A DNA stretch of 64,000 bases from Candidatus Heimdallarchaeota archaeon (GTDB taxonomy: Archaea; Asgardarchaeota; Heimdallarchaeia; JABLTI01). How positions within the stretch are numbered: position 1 is the stretch's first letter; each line of letters starts with the position of its first letter. Shown here piece after piece: positions 26,960 to 34,575 of the stretch. Location of the stretch: contig JAHLVW010000108.1 in assembly GCA_019058275.1 (NCBI GenBank), forward strand, positions 1-64,000, written 5' to 3'. Under the pieces are notes generated by a model. That model made no database searches. It saw nothing but the letters and a program-made list of their open reading frames with translations, and was not told the origin of the DNA. Both the position numbers and the translations under genes were made by a program.

Positions 26960-27031
26960 ATGGAAGTCGCTGGGGCGTTTGTTACTAAAATCTCAGAACT
27001 TGACCTTTTGAATAGAGAGAGGGGGAATTGA
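26960..27031 (+). CDS. Tiny ORF or downstream part of the preceding gene
   Basis: Reads MEVAGAFVTKISELDLLNRE and three more residues in the same frame as the preceding 48-residue gene, separated only by TGA-ACT. It may be a remnant C-terminus rather than a separate gene. Its end overlaps the ribosome-binding site of the next gene. Confidence 0.25.
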   Translation: MEVAGAFVTKISELDLLNRERGN

Positions 27032-27032
27032 T

Positions 27033-27389
27033 GTGAGTCTACGATACAATGACCTAAATGAGCCTCATGATGAGGATATTGATTACAGAATGTGCATAGC
27101 CCCAGAGAACTTGTTCTATACTGTTTGCTGGTTGGATACACCAAACTGGTCAATACATCCTTTTTTCAGTCAGCTCCAAAGACTGGCTGTCAGCGGGAGA
27201 AGTCAAGATGGTTACTATCGCATAACTATTAATCGTGATGATTTTGATAGTGCAATCAGCAACTACTTTGCCAGAGAACTACGACGATTCGAACAGCAAA
27301 TGGCAAAACAAGGGAAGAACGCTCGAGAGGAATTAGTGGCAGAATTCGATAAGCTCTTCGATAAGGCAGTTAAGGAGGAAGAGGAGTGA
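27033..27389 (+). CDS. Acidic protein, 118 residues, unknown
   Basis: GTG start with GAGGGGG a few nt upstream. Residues 1-70 mix strands and aromatic residues (ENLFYTVCWLDTPNWSIHPF), and residues 75-118 are a charged helix (FARELRRFEQQMAKQGKNAR). Intact frame. Codon use differs from core genes (more CGA, CTC and ACC). The stop overlaps the next gene start by 4 nt. No family is recognised. Confidence 0.6.
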   Translation: MSLRYNDLNEPHDEDIDYRMCIAPENLFYTVCWLDTPNWSIHPFFSQLQRLAVSGRSQDGYYRITINRDDFDSAISNYFARELRRFEQQMAKQGKNAREELVAEFDKLFDKAVKEEEE

Positions 27390-27882
27390 AGTATGCAACA
27401 ATAACTTACACCCAAGAAAAACAATAAGTAACAATTACCTTTGGTCAGAACCTTGAACCATTCCTTGTGCTATTCCTTGATAGTAAGTACCTGATTGATA
27501 ATTGTAAGAGCCAGAAAGAAGAGACCATCATCGTTAGCGAAGAGGTGTTCGAGGACTACCTCTTCTTTCATCGGACAGTGCCACTACTACTAACACCAAA
27601 ACTTGAAGAAATGCTTCCAAGAGTAGAGTTTGCCCTTCATCGAGCATTAGAAGTCTTGTCAACAGCATTAGCAGAGGAATGTGAACGAGTAGAGCAATTA
27701 CCACCTGAAGAAGCAGAGAAAACTTACAATCAACTAACGGAGAAAGCTCAGCAACTACTTGCGAACCTCTCTACAGGAACGAGTTAGCAAAGTTGGCAGC
27801 ACTTGATGCTTCAAAGTATGAACGAGAGCAGGAAGAGGGAGGATTCTACCAAGAGGATTATCCAGAATTTGAGGGAGGATGA
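27386..27882 (+). pseudogene. Small gene interrupted by TAA and probably a frameshift
   Basis: From GTG 27386 (overlapping the previous stop) the frame reads MKYATITYTQEKQ, hits TAA at 27425-27427 after 13 codons, then continues VTITFGQNLEPFLVLFLDSK and onward through a long acidic helix to TAG at 27785-27787. A second frame then carries clearly coding-like sequence, ELAKLAALDASKYEREQEEG, up to TGA at 27880-27882, which contains the ribosome-binding site of the next gene. The simplest reading is one gene of about 165 codons with one nonsense codon and one frameshift near 27765-27785. An ORF from GTG 27467 alone would give 106 residues. Confidence 0.5.
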
Positions 27883-27888
27883 GCAAGC

Positions 27889-28158
27889 ATGACAGAAGAT
27901 GAATATTCTTATGTGATCGAAAAGTGGTTTGTAGACGACCAACAAGAATGGTATCTCGGAGAGTCTAATGGTTGGTTTGCACCACTCTTTGATGGATGGT
28001 ACCCATTGCGTTGTGAAAAAGGAGAAGACCTAGACTACCAAGATTTTGTTCTTGAGCTACCAATCACTGTTTTTTACCTGCAAGAGATGGTCGAGGTAGG
28101 AGACTTCTACTCAAGAGTCATAGTTGAAGTAATGATAGAGGAGGAAGAGGTACAATGA
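27889..28158 (+). CDS. Acidic protein, 89 residues, unknown
   Basis: ATG with GAGGGAGG about 11 nt upstream. The sequence is strongly acidic and Trp/Tyr-rich (EKWFVDDQQEWYLGESNGWF, LFDGWYPLRCEKGEDLDYQD). Such acidic, aromatic-rich small proteins occur in phage-like and anti-defence loci, but no family is recognised, so this is only a resemblance in composition. The stop overlaps the next start (ATGA). Confidence 0.6.
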   Translation: MTEDEYSYVIEKWFVDDQQEWYLGESNGWFAPLFDGWYPLRCEKGEDLDYQDFVLELPITVFYLQEMVEVGDFYSRVIVEVMIEEEEVQ

Positions 28159-28328
28159 CAACTGGATTCATCTTACAATTGGGTTTAAGTTGGCAATCTT
28201 ATGCTATCATCTTCCTCATCGTTTTTTGGACGGGATTACTAATAGTAACTATTACTCTCCTCTATAACCATATACTCAAGGAACGATTTCAAAGAAAAAA
28301 GACAAAAAAAGAGAAGAAAAGACTCTAA
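28155..28328 (+). CDS. Small single-span membrane protein, 57 residues
   Basis: ATG overlaps the previous stop by 4 nt. One hydrophobic helix (AIIFLIVFWTGLLIVTITLL) is followed by a very basic tail (KERFQRKKTKKEKKRL) expected to stay cytosolic. It is the last gene of the small-gene operon; a purine-rich, low-complexity stretch follows at 28329-28410. Confidence 0.6.
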   Translation: MTTGFILQLGLSWQSYAIIFLIVFWTGLLIVTITLLYNHILKERFQRKKTKKEKKRL

Positions 28329-28532
28329 AAAGAAGTGTGCAAGTAAATAAGAAAAAGAAAAAAGACGAAAAAAAGAACATGCAAACAAAAAAGAACAAAA
28401 AAAGTAATTATTCACCTATTTTTATAACAATTCTTCAAATAATATGAGTAATATTCGGTTATTTCTAACTTGTCATTGAGGTATTTTAATCTTTTATTAT
28501 AGTTTAGAAATGAAAAAAAGGAATAAAAATGA

Positions 28533-29552
28533 TTAAGATAAGCCAAGATGTATTTCTCTTCGTTTCTGGTAATCACTTGGGAAGTGATTTTGAATAAAAA
28601 TACTTTTGATAGTTATTTCCTTTTTTAGAGCATCAATGATATTGAGAACGTTTTCATTTTCAGCGCCCCAGATGAATAGATTAACTCCAGTTTGTGCTCG
28701 ATCTTGAAATTCCTTTACGAAATTTAGATTTTTTAATAGGGGTTGATATTCAGGGTCGTCAACTGCAGAAGGATAAGCAGTCCAAGCAGATAAATGAATA
28801 GTTGGTGTTCCATACTTACCAATTACATCAATATCTTGACCAAATTGAATTAGAGCTCCTCTTCTGCCATCTAATGTGGGGTCAATATCTATAGTGAAAT
28901 TAGCATCTAATCCACCTTTAGCAATTAATGATTCAGATATCTTTGCCAAAATAGCCTCTAAAGCATCTTTACGCCATTGCAACCAATGACCCAATAATTG
29001 ATTGTCTTGTTGAATGTCACTTAAAGAGAATATACGTTCTATACCATATCTTTCTGAAAATCTTCTACAACAATTCTCACAAAAACTATATTCTTCGTGT
29101 GGAAAACGAATATTATCATAGACGATTCCTTGTACAGGAAATCCAATAATTTCAGTCGTTATTGATTTTAGGTAATTTACATAGGAGGTTTTGAAAGGGT
29201 CAACAAAATTAACATTGGGGTTTCCTCCATCTTTAATGGCTGAATAGCCAAGATTTTTTGCTAGAAAAGAATCTGCTAAACCATTGATAAATCCATAAAC
29301 TTTGATTCCTATAGAATCCGCTATAGTAGAAAATGTTGAGAAGAATTCGTTGGTTTCACGATCAGTTGGGGCTGTAGCACTTCGATAATGTACAAACCCT
29401 GAAGTAGATTTACCAACAACTGCAACTTCGCTCAAAAAACCACCATTTTCTGCTAAAAATTCATCTGGGCTTTGTTTAAGAAAAGCTGGTTCTATTACAG
29501 GAATTAAATTGTGACTTGAAATCGTTCGGATATCCATTTGGTTTTCCCACAC
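28533..29552 (-). CDS. Glycoside-hydrolase-like TIM-barrel protein
   Basis: Protein of 339 residues without a signal peptide. It has features of putative glycosidase barrels of the GHL/DUF4015 kind: GIKVYGFINGLAD, the strand VQGIVYDNIRFPHEEYSF with an Asp at a barrel end, a CENCC segment, NFTIDIDPTLDGRR and TPTIHLSAWTAYPS. Substrate and activity are unknown. The ATG at 29552 gives MWENQM; a second ATG at 29537 is possible. Confidence 0.55.
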   Translation of the reverse strand: MWENQMDIRTISSHNLIPVIEPAFLKQSPDEFLAENGGFLSEVAVVGKSTSGFVHYRSATAPTDRETNEFFSTFSTIADSIGIKVYGFINGLADSFLAKNLGYSAIKDGGNPNVNFVDPFKTSYVNYLKSITTEIIGFPVQGIVYDNIRFPHEEYSFCENCCRRFSERYGIERIFSLSDIQQDNQLLGHWLQWRKDALEAILAKISESLIAKGGLDANFTIDIDPTLDGRRGALIQFGQDIDVIGKYGTPTIHLSAWTAYPSAVDDPEYQPLLKNLNFVKEFQDRAQTGVNLFIWGAENENVLNIIDALKKEITIKSIFIQNHFPSDYQKRREIHLGLS

Positions 29553-29709
29553 ATAAATAAGATTATGCTAAACAAAAAAAGGTTTTTATGGAATTTAATC
29601 TTTTTCTTCTGAGCTTTTTGGTTATTTTAGAATAAAAAGTAACAAATATTTTGAATTTTAAAGAAATGTAAAGAAATCAAGGATTACTTCCTTGATTCAT
29701 TCATGTAAC

Positions 29710-29997
29710 CTATTTAGCTTTCTCACTGGTTTCTTCTACACTTTCGAAGTCTTCTAAATCGATTGGTGCGGGAGGTGGTGTTCTTGCCATTGTCCAACCA
29801 ATCCAAGCAGCTATGCATAAAACGACGATCATTGCTAAAAGAATTGGAGCAGTTAATAATATAATCGTAATCTGTGGGTCTATAAATGGATCTGAAGCGT
29901 TCCAATCAATAATTCCCCAAATCGTAAAGGTACCCCATAGACCTAGTATTGCTAACGAAAGCACAAAAATTGAATATCCTGCGATTTTATCCTTCAT
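29710..29997 (-). CDS. Small two-helix membrane protein
   Basis: About 95 residues with two membrane helices (SIFVLSLAILGLWGTFTIWG and TIILLTAPILLAMIVVLCIA) joined by a short outward loop, and an acidic cytosolic tail. The ATG at 29997 follows AAGGA; an in-frame TTG at 30021 adds eight residues. No family is recognised. It follows uL10 on the same strand after a 170-nt gap. Confidence 0.6.
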   Translation of the reverse strand: MKDKIAGYSIFVLSLAILGLWGTFTIWGIIDWNASDPFIDPQITIILLTAPILLAMIVVLCIAAWIGWTMARTPPPAPIDLEDFESVEETSEKAK

Positions 29998-30167
29998 TTT
30001 TTCCAGTCCTTTGAAATTCAATAATTTACTAAGAGCATTTGAACGATAGTTTTTATAATTATTTCGTTTTGATAAATATTTCTGATAGATTAAAGTTATT
30101 TTTCATTATGAAAAATGAACTTTCTCGAATTCCTTTAAGGAAATCCGAGATTTATTCTTTGTTCTTG

Positions 30168-31190
30168 TTAACCAAATAATGAACCCATACCTGAATCCTC
30201 TTCTTCCTCTTCGTCTTCCTCAGTTGTAGCTGCTGTTGTTTCTGTAGTTACTGTTTCAGCAGGAGCTGTTCCACCAGCTGACTGAGCTGCAGAAAGGATT
30301 TCAGTAGGAATGACACTTGGGTCTTTATTGGCAATTAATTTTGCTAAACTCATTGCTTCTAGTTGAGATTTGGCTAGAATGTTACTTGCTGTTTCAGGTG
30401 TAATAAAGTTTGATTCAACTGCTAAGCTTAAAGCTTCTCTTTGGGTTCTACCAAGTAGTTCTGGTAAGTTGTCTTTTGTTGGAATGGCTGCTTCAATTGA
30501 AAGTGCATAGGCATTCTGGTGTGCCTTGACTAGGTTATTCATAATTTCATCGAAGTCAACAATTAATTCATCGTGTTTGAGTAATGTTCCACTGCTAAAC
30601 ATAACATCAACAGATAATCCGGCATCAAATGGTTCTACACCCAATCTGCCTAGAACATTTGCTAATGTTCTTGATACTTTTTCTCCAGATCGGCAAACAA
30701 CTGAATCTTCAATGATTTTTATTGTACCACCTTCAATTCTAGTTTTTAATCCAATTGATTGTAATTCACCAATTACAGGTCCTGGTGCAAATCCAGTATC
30801 TCGAGCAGTTATGACGACATCTTTAGTAGCAATTTGTCCCTCTTTTGCTGCGGTTGGTATCTTCTTTTTCTCGAGAAAATTAGCGATTCTGAAAGGATTG
30901 TCATTTGTAAGAATGAAAGCACATGAACCATTAATATAATCTAAAAGTTTGGAGAAGCCTTTGTTTTTCTTTGAAACTTCATTTAGAGCTAATCGCATCA
31001 AAGTATTTTTAGCAATTTTTAGAGACGCTTCACCACGAAGGTCTTGTCTTAATCTTTGAATCGTTCTTGAAGCAATGTTTTCTACTTTAGTAATTCCAAC
31101 ACTTTTGTATTGTTGGAGCAAGTCAATTAGTTCGGCTAATTGTTTTTGTTTTGCTAAGCTAGGTTCGTGTTGATATGCTGATTTACTCAT
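30168..31190 (-). CDS. rplP0: Large-subunit ribosomal protein uL10 (P0)
   Basis: Stalk-base protein uL10 of archaeal type, 340 residues. The N-terminal RNA-binding domain contains LRQDLRGEASLKIAKNTLMR; the P0-specific insert and the three-part C-terminal helix follow; the tail is acidic and ends GMGSLFG, the motif shared with P1/L12. It starts one nucleotide after uL1, so the two are an operon. The usual third gene, the L12/P1 stalk protein, does not follow. Confidence 0.96.
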   Translation of the reverse strand: MSKSAYQHEPSLAKQKQLAELIDLLQQYKSVGITKVENIASRTIQRLRQDLRGEASLKIAKNTLMRLALNEVSKKNKGFSKLLDYINGSCAFILTNDNPFRIANFLEKKKIPTAAKEGQIATKDVVITARDTGFAPGPVIGELQSIGLKTRIEGGTIKIIEDSVVCRSGEKVSRTLANVLGRLGVEPFDAGLSVDVMFSSGTLLKHDELIVDFDEIMNNLVKAHQNAYALSIEAAIPTKDNLPELLGRTQREALSLAVESNFITPETASNILAKSQLEAMSLAKLIANKDPSVIPTEILSAAQSAGGTAPAETVTTETTAATTEEDEEEEEDSGMGSLFG

Positions 31191-31191
31191 T

Positions 31192-31839
31192 TTAGTGCAC
31201 CTCGATTTTCATAGAGTTACCCATAGTAGTTTTTATGGTAACAGATCTAATGTTTTGTATACCTTTTTCTAGCTTGCCTTCTAAAGCATGAATTATGGCT
31301 TCAATGTTCTCAGCCACTTCTTTATTACCCATTTTTACAGTTCCTACTTTTGTAAGAACAACTGGATTCTCTTTAATCCTTAACTTTGAGGTTCTAGTAA
31401 ACCTGGTAAGTAAGGTAGGAATGTCAGCATTAGGTACAATTGGTTGTGGCATTTTTCCTCTAGGAGCCAAATACTTCCCAAGAAATCTTGCAATGAGTGG
31501 CATTAGAGGAGGTTCAGCTAAAAAGAAATCATGTTTTTTTGCTAGTTTCCTGATTTCTTTAGGGGTTTTACCTATAGCCTCTAATTCTGTTCGTCCAAGA
31601 ACAGTTTTTATCCCAGCGCTTCTTGCTCTTACAGCAAGTTCACCACCTGCAAAAATAGCTACAGATGGTTTCTTTCTAAAAGCGTGGGGCAAGGTTGTTT
31701 GGAAGTTGAAACGGTTGCTAGGAATTTTAAGATCTAAATCTCTGAAGTTAATTGCGAGATCGATGCTCTCAACGAACTTCCTCTTTTTAGATTCTTTCTT
31801 TAACTTAGCAACTTGTTCAGTTAATTTATTTATATCCAT
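31192..31839 (-). CDS. rpl1: Large-subunit ribosomal protein uL1
   Basis: L1-stalk protein of 215 residues, full length. KYLAPRGKMPQPIVPNADI and TVKMGNKEVAENIEAIIHAL are conserved family segments. First gene of the uL1-uL10 pair. In several archaea uL1 represses its own operon by binding its mRNA. A leader of roughly 170 nt separates this gene from the upstream one and could contain such a site, but I could not identify the structure. Confidence 0.96.
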   Translation of the reverse strand: MDINKLTEQVAKLKKESKKRKFVESIDLAINFRDLDLKIPSNRFNFQTTLPHAFRKKPSVAIFAGGELAVRARSAGIKTVLGRTELEAIGKTPKEIRKLAKKHDFFLAEPPLMPLIARFLGKYLAPRGKMPQPIVPNADIPTLLTRFTRTSKLRIKENPVVLTKVGTVKMGNKEVAENIEAIIHALEGKLEKGIQNIRSVTIKTTMGNSMKIEVH

Positions 31840-31854
31840 ATTTATCCGCTTCTG

Positions 31855-31923
31855 TCAATTTTGGTTTTCCATCTTTTTGGTAAGCCATGCACCAAAGAAA
31901 TCTTCTTTAATTTGTATGGGCAT
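31855..31923 (-). CDS. Possible short ORF in the uL1 leader
   Basis: ATG 31923 to TGA 31855-31857 encodes MPIQIKEDFFGAWLTKKMEN and two further residues. It ends 15 nt before the uL1 start. It may be chance or a leader peptide; there is no strong ribosome-binding site. Confidence 0.2.
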   Translation of the reverse strand: MPIQIKEDFFGAWLTKKMENQN

Positions 31924-32011
31924 GGTGACAGTAATTCGCGATGTAAGAAATAGGGACAAATGTTGTATTATTAAATATTACTATCATTTATGGGAATAAA
32001 AGTAAATAATC

Positions 32012-32869
32012 CTAGCTGGTTTTTTGCAACAAACTAAAGAATGCTGCGAAATCTAATAAAGCATTAGTATCAACAATAAAATACTTCCAACCTTGTCCAA
32101 GAATAACTTTGCCAAAATTTTCAGCAAGCTCAGCTTTAGTTACGAACCAATATCGTTGAATGCTTTTATCCTCAATATGACTACTGAATATTTTCAGAAG
32201 AGATTGTAATTTCCTTTGATCTTGTTTTACCTCATCAAAATTTTCTCTTTCGAGTGTTATGGATATTGATGCTTCTACTATCAAATCAGATTGCTTTTTC
32301 CCAGTTTTTGTTGTAATATCTAAACTTACTCTGCCATAAGATAGATGCGAATAAAAATCACGCAAGAGAACTACTAAATCATTTTTTTCTTCCTCAGAAT
32401 CATAGAATATTGTAGTTAAAGACAAATATGATTTCCTAATAGATGTAATCTCAAAAAGCCTTGGAGATACTTCATTAATTGACTTTGGAATTTTCTCGAG
32501 TAATTCCTTTAGTACCCCCTGTGTATCTAGAAGTTTAATCTTTAAATTCACTTCAGCAAGAAAGCGTACTAAATTAGTTACAAATCGCTTTGTTTTAAAA
32601 GCAAGATCTTTAGTAGCTTGACTAGATAAGTAAGCAAACATCAACAATACTGGTTTGTTTTCTGAATCTCTATCAAAGAAGATAGTACATCTATCCATTT
32701 TTGGGAATAGAAGATTAAATAATTGTCCATTCATTTTTTCAGGGAATTTACTGTTTTCATCCCAATTTTGTGTTGGAATTATTTGAATGGGAACAATAAT
32801 TGATTTCTTCTTTGAATCTTGAAGAAGAATCCCACTCTTTAATGCCTGAGCATTTCTTAAAGACATCAT
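32012..32869 (-). CDS. Unknown protein, 285 residues, translationally linked to Nob1
   Basis: I do not recognise this family. The sequence alternates strands and helices (KMDRCTIFFDRDSENKPVLL, RYWFVTKAELAENFGK) and has no signal peptide or membrane span. Its ATG immediately follows the nob1 stop, so the pair is certainly co-translated, and a role in ribosome biogenesis or RNA handling is possible (inferred from position only). It ends IVDTNALLDFAAFF, reminiscent of a PIN-domain first strand but placed at the C-terminus, where it cannot form that fold. Confidence 0.65.
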   Translation of the reverse strand: MMSLRNAQALKSGILLQDSKKKSIIVPIQIIPTQNWDENSKFPEKMNGQLFNLLFPKMDRCTIFFDRDSENKPVLLMFAYLSSQATKDLAFKTKRFVTNLVRFLAEVNLKIKLLDTQGVLKELLEKIPKSINEVSPRLFEITSIRKSYLSLTTIFYDSEEEKNDLVVLLRDFYSHLSYGRVSLDITTKTGKKQSDLIVEASISITLERENFDEVKQDQRKLQSLLKIFSSHIEDKSIQRYWFVTKAELAENFGKVILGQGWKYFIVDTNALLDFAAFFSLLQKTS

Positions 32870-33433
32870 TCATCCTCTTTTTCTTTTCATTTTTTTCTTT
32901 TGGGTTTTTCTTACCATTTCTGTTCCGCATTCAATGCAGTTTTTGGTTTTTTCTTTGCTTTTTGCACCACAACCAGGACATTGCCAATGATATTTATGTA
33001 AAGAGGTTATACCTTTCCAATGTATTCCCTTACAAGGTATACCAATGTAATTTGCTAAATTCTGAATGTCATAATCATCACTTAGAATTATCACAAAAGT
33101 ACATTGCATCTGTAACTTTTTCGCAATTGCAAGAACAGACAAATCACATTCCGAGAGTTCTTGTAAATCACCGGTTTCAGATGCCTTTTGCTTAATATCT
33201 AATAATGATTTATTATCGGGTGCAAGTACTTTCAGTTCCTTGTATAATAACGCTTCTTCAATAATTGCTTCTCCTTTTAACATCCCCCTTACTTCATCTA
33301 AAACACAGTCAGGGATATATTTGATTCCAGGAATGTTATGTGTCAAGACACCGTTATAAATAGCAGATGCGTCTAAAACAATGTTGTCCTTTTTCTTTGA
33401 TTTCTTAGATGTGTTGGCTTCGTTCTCTTTCAA
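32870..33433 (-). CDS. nob1: rRNA maturation endonuclease Nob1
   Basis: PIN-domain endonuclease that trims the 3' end of pre-16S/18S rRNA. The first catalytic Asp is in NIVLDASAIYNG; ECDLSVLAIAKKL and ILSDDYDIQNLANYIGI supply the other acidic residues. A C-terminal zinc ribbon (CPGC, then CIEC) and a lysine-rich tail complete the archaeal/eukaryotic architecture. TTG start at 33433. The NAD kinase gene lies 21 nt upstream. Confidence 0.95.
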   Translation of the reverse strand: MKENEANTSKKSKKKDNIVLDASAIYNGVLTHNIPGIKYIPDCVLDEVRGMLKGEAIIEEALLYKELKVLAPDNKSLLDIKQKASETGDLQELSECDLSVLAIAKKLQMQCTFVIILSDDYDIQNLANYIGIPCKGIHWKGITSLHKYHWQCPGCGAKSKEKTKNCIECGTEMVRKTQKKKMKRKRG

Positions 33434-33454
33434 TTAAACACTCTCAGCATCAGC

Positions 33455-34294
33455 TTAAAAATTAAGTTTATCCTGTAAACGATTAAAGAATCCATGTTCA
33501 GGGAATCGAATAAAAGCTGTTTCATTTTGAGCTTTTGTAATTTCTAAAATTGATCCATCAATAAATTTAGCCTCTAAAATCCCATCGTTAATGACAACGG
33601 CTTCTCCATCAAAGGACTCAGGAACGGTAATTATTATTTTTGCTTCACCAGGAACGACAAATGGTCTAATTCGTCTCGATACGCTGTTTACCGGAACAAT
33701 TTGCATTGCTTTAATTCGTGGTTCAATAATAGAACCGCCTGCAGAGAGAGCATAAGCTGTTGAACCTACAGGAGTGGACACGAGTAAACCATCTAGTAAG
33801 TGAGTGCCTAAATTATAATCATTTACTGTAATATTTAAACGACATATTTGAGCACTGAGCTTATTTGTAGCATAAGATTCATTCAGAGCAGTAGGTAATG
33901 TTTTCCCATCTAAAGTAACTTTTAATCGCATGCATTTCTCTAAAACAAAATCTCCTTTTAAAACACGATCTATGCCTTTACTACTCCCATTAAGAGTAGC
34001 TGTAGTAAGAAAACCCAGATAACCAGCATTAATACCAAATAAGGGTACCTCATTTGAATATCTGGATGCCCAGAGCATAGTTCCATCACCACCTAAAGCA
34101 ATAACTAAATCGAACTCGTGGATTTCTTCCATGTTTACAGGTTTTTCATAATTGAATTTACTAGCAAAAGACTCATTTAAGTAAACATCCAAACCATGTT
34201 TCTGTGTTAAAAGGTCTATTACCTTTTGACATTCTTTTTTGTGTCTTCCTTTTGGTAAACGTGAAACAACTGCTATCTTATTGAATTGTATCAT
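33455..34294 (-). CDS. nadK: NAD kinase
   Basis: Phosphorylates NAD to NADP. The GGDGTMLWASR motif with its catalytic Asp, GINAGYLGFLT, TALNE and the donor-site LLVSTPVGSTAYALSAGG are all intact. Length of 279 residues is standard. It heads the nadK-nob1-unknown operon on the minus strand. The identification is firm. Confidence 0.96.
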   Translation of the reverse strand: MIQFNKIAVVSRLPKGRHKKECQKVIDLLTQKHGLDVYLNESFASKFNYEKPVNMEEIHEFDLVIALGGDGTMLWASRYSNEVPLFGINAGYLGFLTTATLNGSSKGIDRVLKGDFVLEKCMRLKVTLDGKTLPTALNESYATNKLSAQICRLNITVNDYNLGTHLLDGLLVSTPVGSTAYALSAGGSIIEPRIKAMQIVPVNSVSRRIRPFVVPGEAKIIITVPESFDGEAVVINDGILEAKFIDGSILEITKAQNETAFIRFPEHGFFNRLQDKLNF

Positions 34295-34453
34295 GATGAA
34301 TCATCAACACTATGGAAGCTTGTACAAAAGAAGATAGAAAAACAACTAATAATCTTTCGTATGTTTATTTATAAAAATAAAGCTATGTGATGGAAATTCT
34401 TTTTTACTGTAGATTATTTGAAAATTACTTATTGTAGGGCAGGTGTTCTAGGG

Positions 34454-34484
34454 TTTTGGATTGAATTCCAAAACGGAAAACACG
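34454..34484 (+). other. tRNA-Pro intron 1, D loop (31 nt)
   Basis: Separates TAGGG from GTATGAT of the D loop. It contains a strong hairpin, TTTTGGA pairing with TCCAAAA. Exact ends could shift by one or two nt. Non-canonical introns like this are cut by the splicing endonuclease at bulge-helix-bulge motifs. Confidence 0.7.
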
Positions 34485-34503
34485 GTATGATACTTCGTTC
34501 GGG

Positions 34504-34532
34504 TGTAAAATAGACGTACTATTTATAGAAAC
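34504..34532 (+). other. tRNA-Pro intron 2, canonical 37/38 site (29 nt)
   Basis: Begins TGTAAAATAG just after the anticodon plus G37 and ends before A38 and the 3' half of the anticodon stem. This is the commonest archaeal tRNA intron position. Confidence 0.8.
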
Positions 34533-34575
34533 ACGAAGTGGTCGAGGGTTCAAATCTCTCCCTGCCCACCAAAAA

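Larger units (their letters stand above)
24422..28328. other. Accessory island: Cas-type RAMP pair and divergent small-gene operon
   Basis: Two RAMP-superfamily genes on the minus strand diverge from an AbrB-led operon of six or seven very small genes on the plus strand. The plus-strand genes overlap or abut, use strong GAGG-type ribosome-binding sites and look less AT-rich than the surroundings, which suggests transfer. Several members contain in-frame stops. No integrase, att site or direct repeat could be recognised at the edges. Confidence 0.55.
34437..34571 (+). tRNA. tRNA-Pro(CGG) with two introns, CCA encoded
   Basis: Removing two inserts gives a standard tRNA. The acceptor stem GGGCAGG pairs with CCTGCCC, the discriminator is A and CCA is encoded at 34569-34571. 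The T arm is GAGGG-TTCAAAT-CTCTC. The anticodon stem CTTCG/CGAAG is perfect, with loop TTCGGGA, so the anticodon is CGG at 34500-34502. The D-loop core TAGGG plus GTATGAT is the usual tRNA-Pro sequence. One insert is in the D loop and one at the canonical 37/38 site. Confidence 0.9.

Noticed and set aside
24422..28328. Search for a CRISPR array near the RAMP genes
   Set aside because: No regularly spaced direct repeats are visible on either side or elsewhere in the window.
31295..31999. Plus-strand ORF of 234 codons
   Set aside because: Antisense shadow of the well-identified uL1 gene; composition is that of a reverse-frame translation.
34437..34571. A long-variable-arm tRNA (Leu or Ser)
   Set aside because: The extra length is explained by two inserts; after their removal the variable region is short and all positions match tRNA-Pro.
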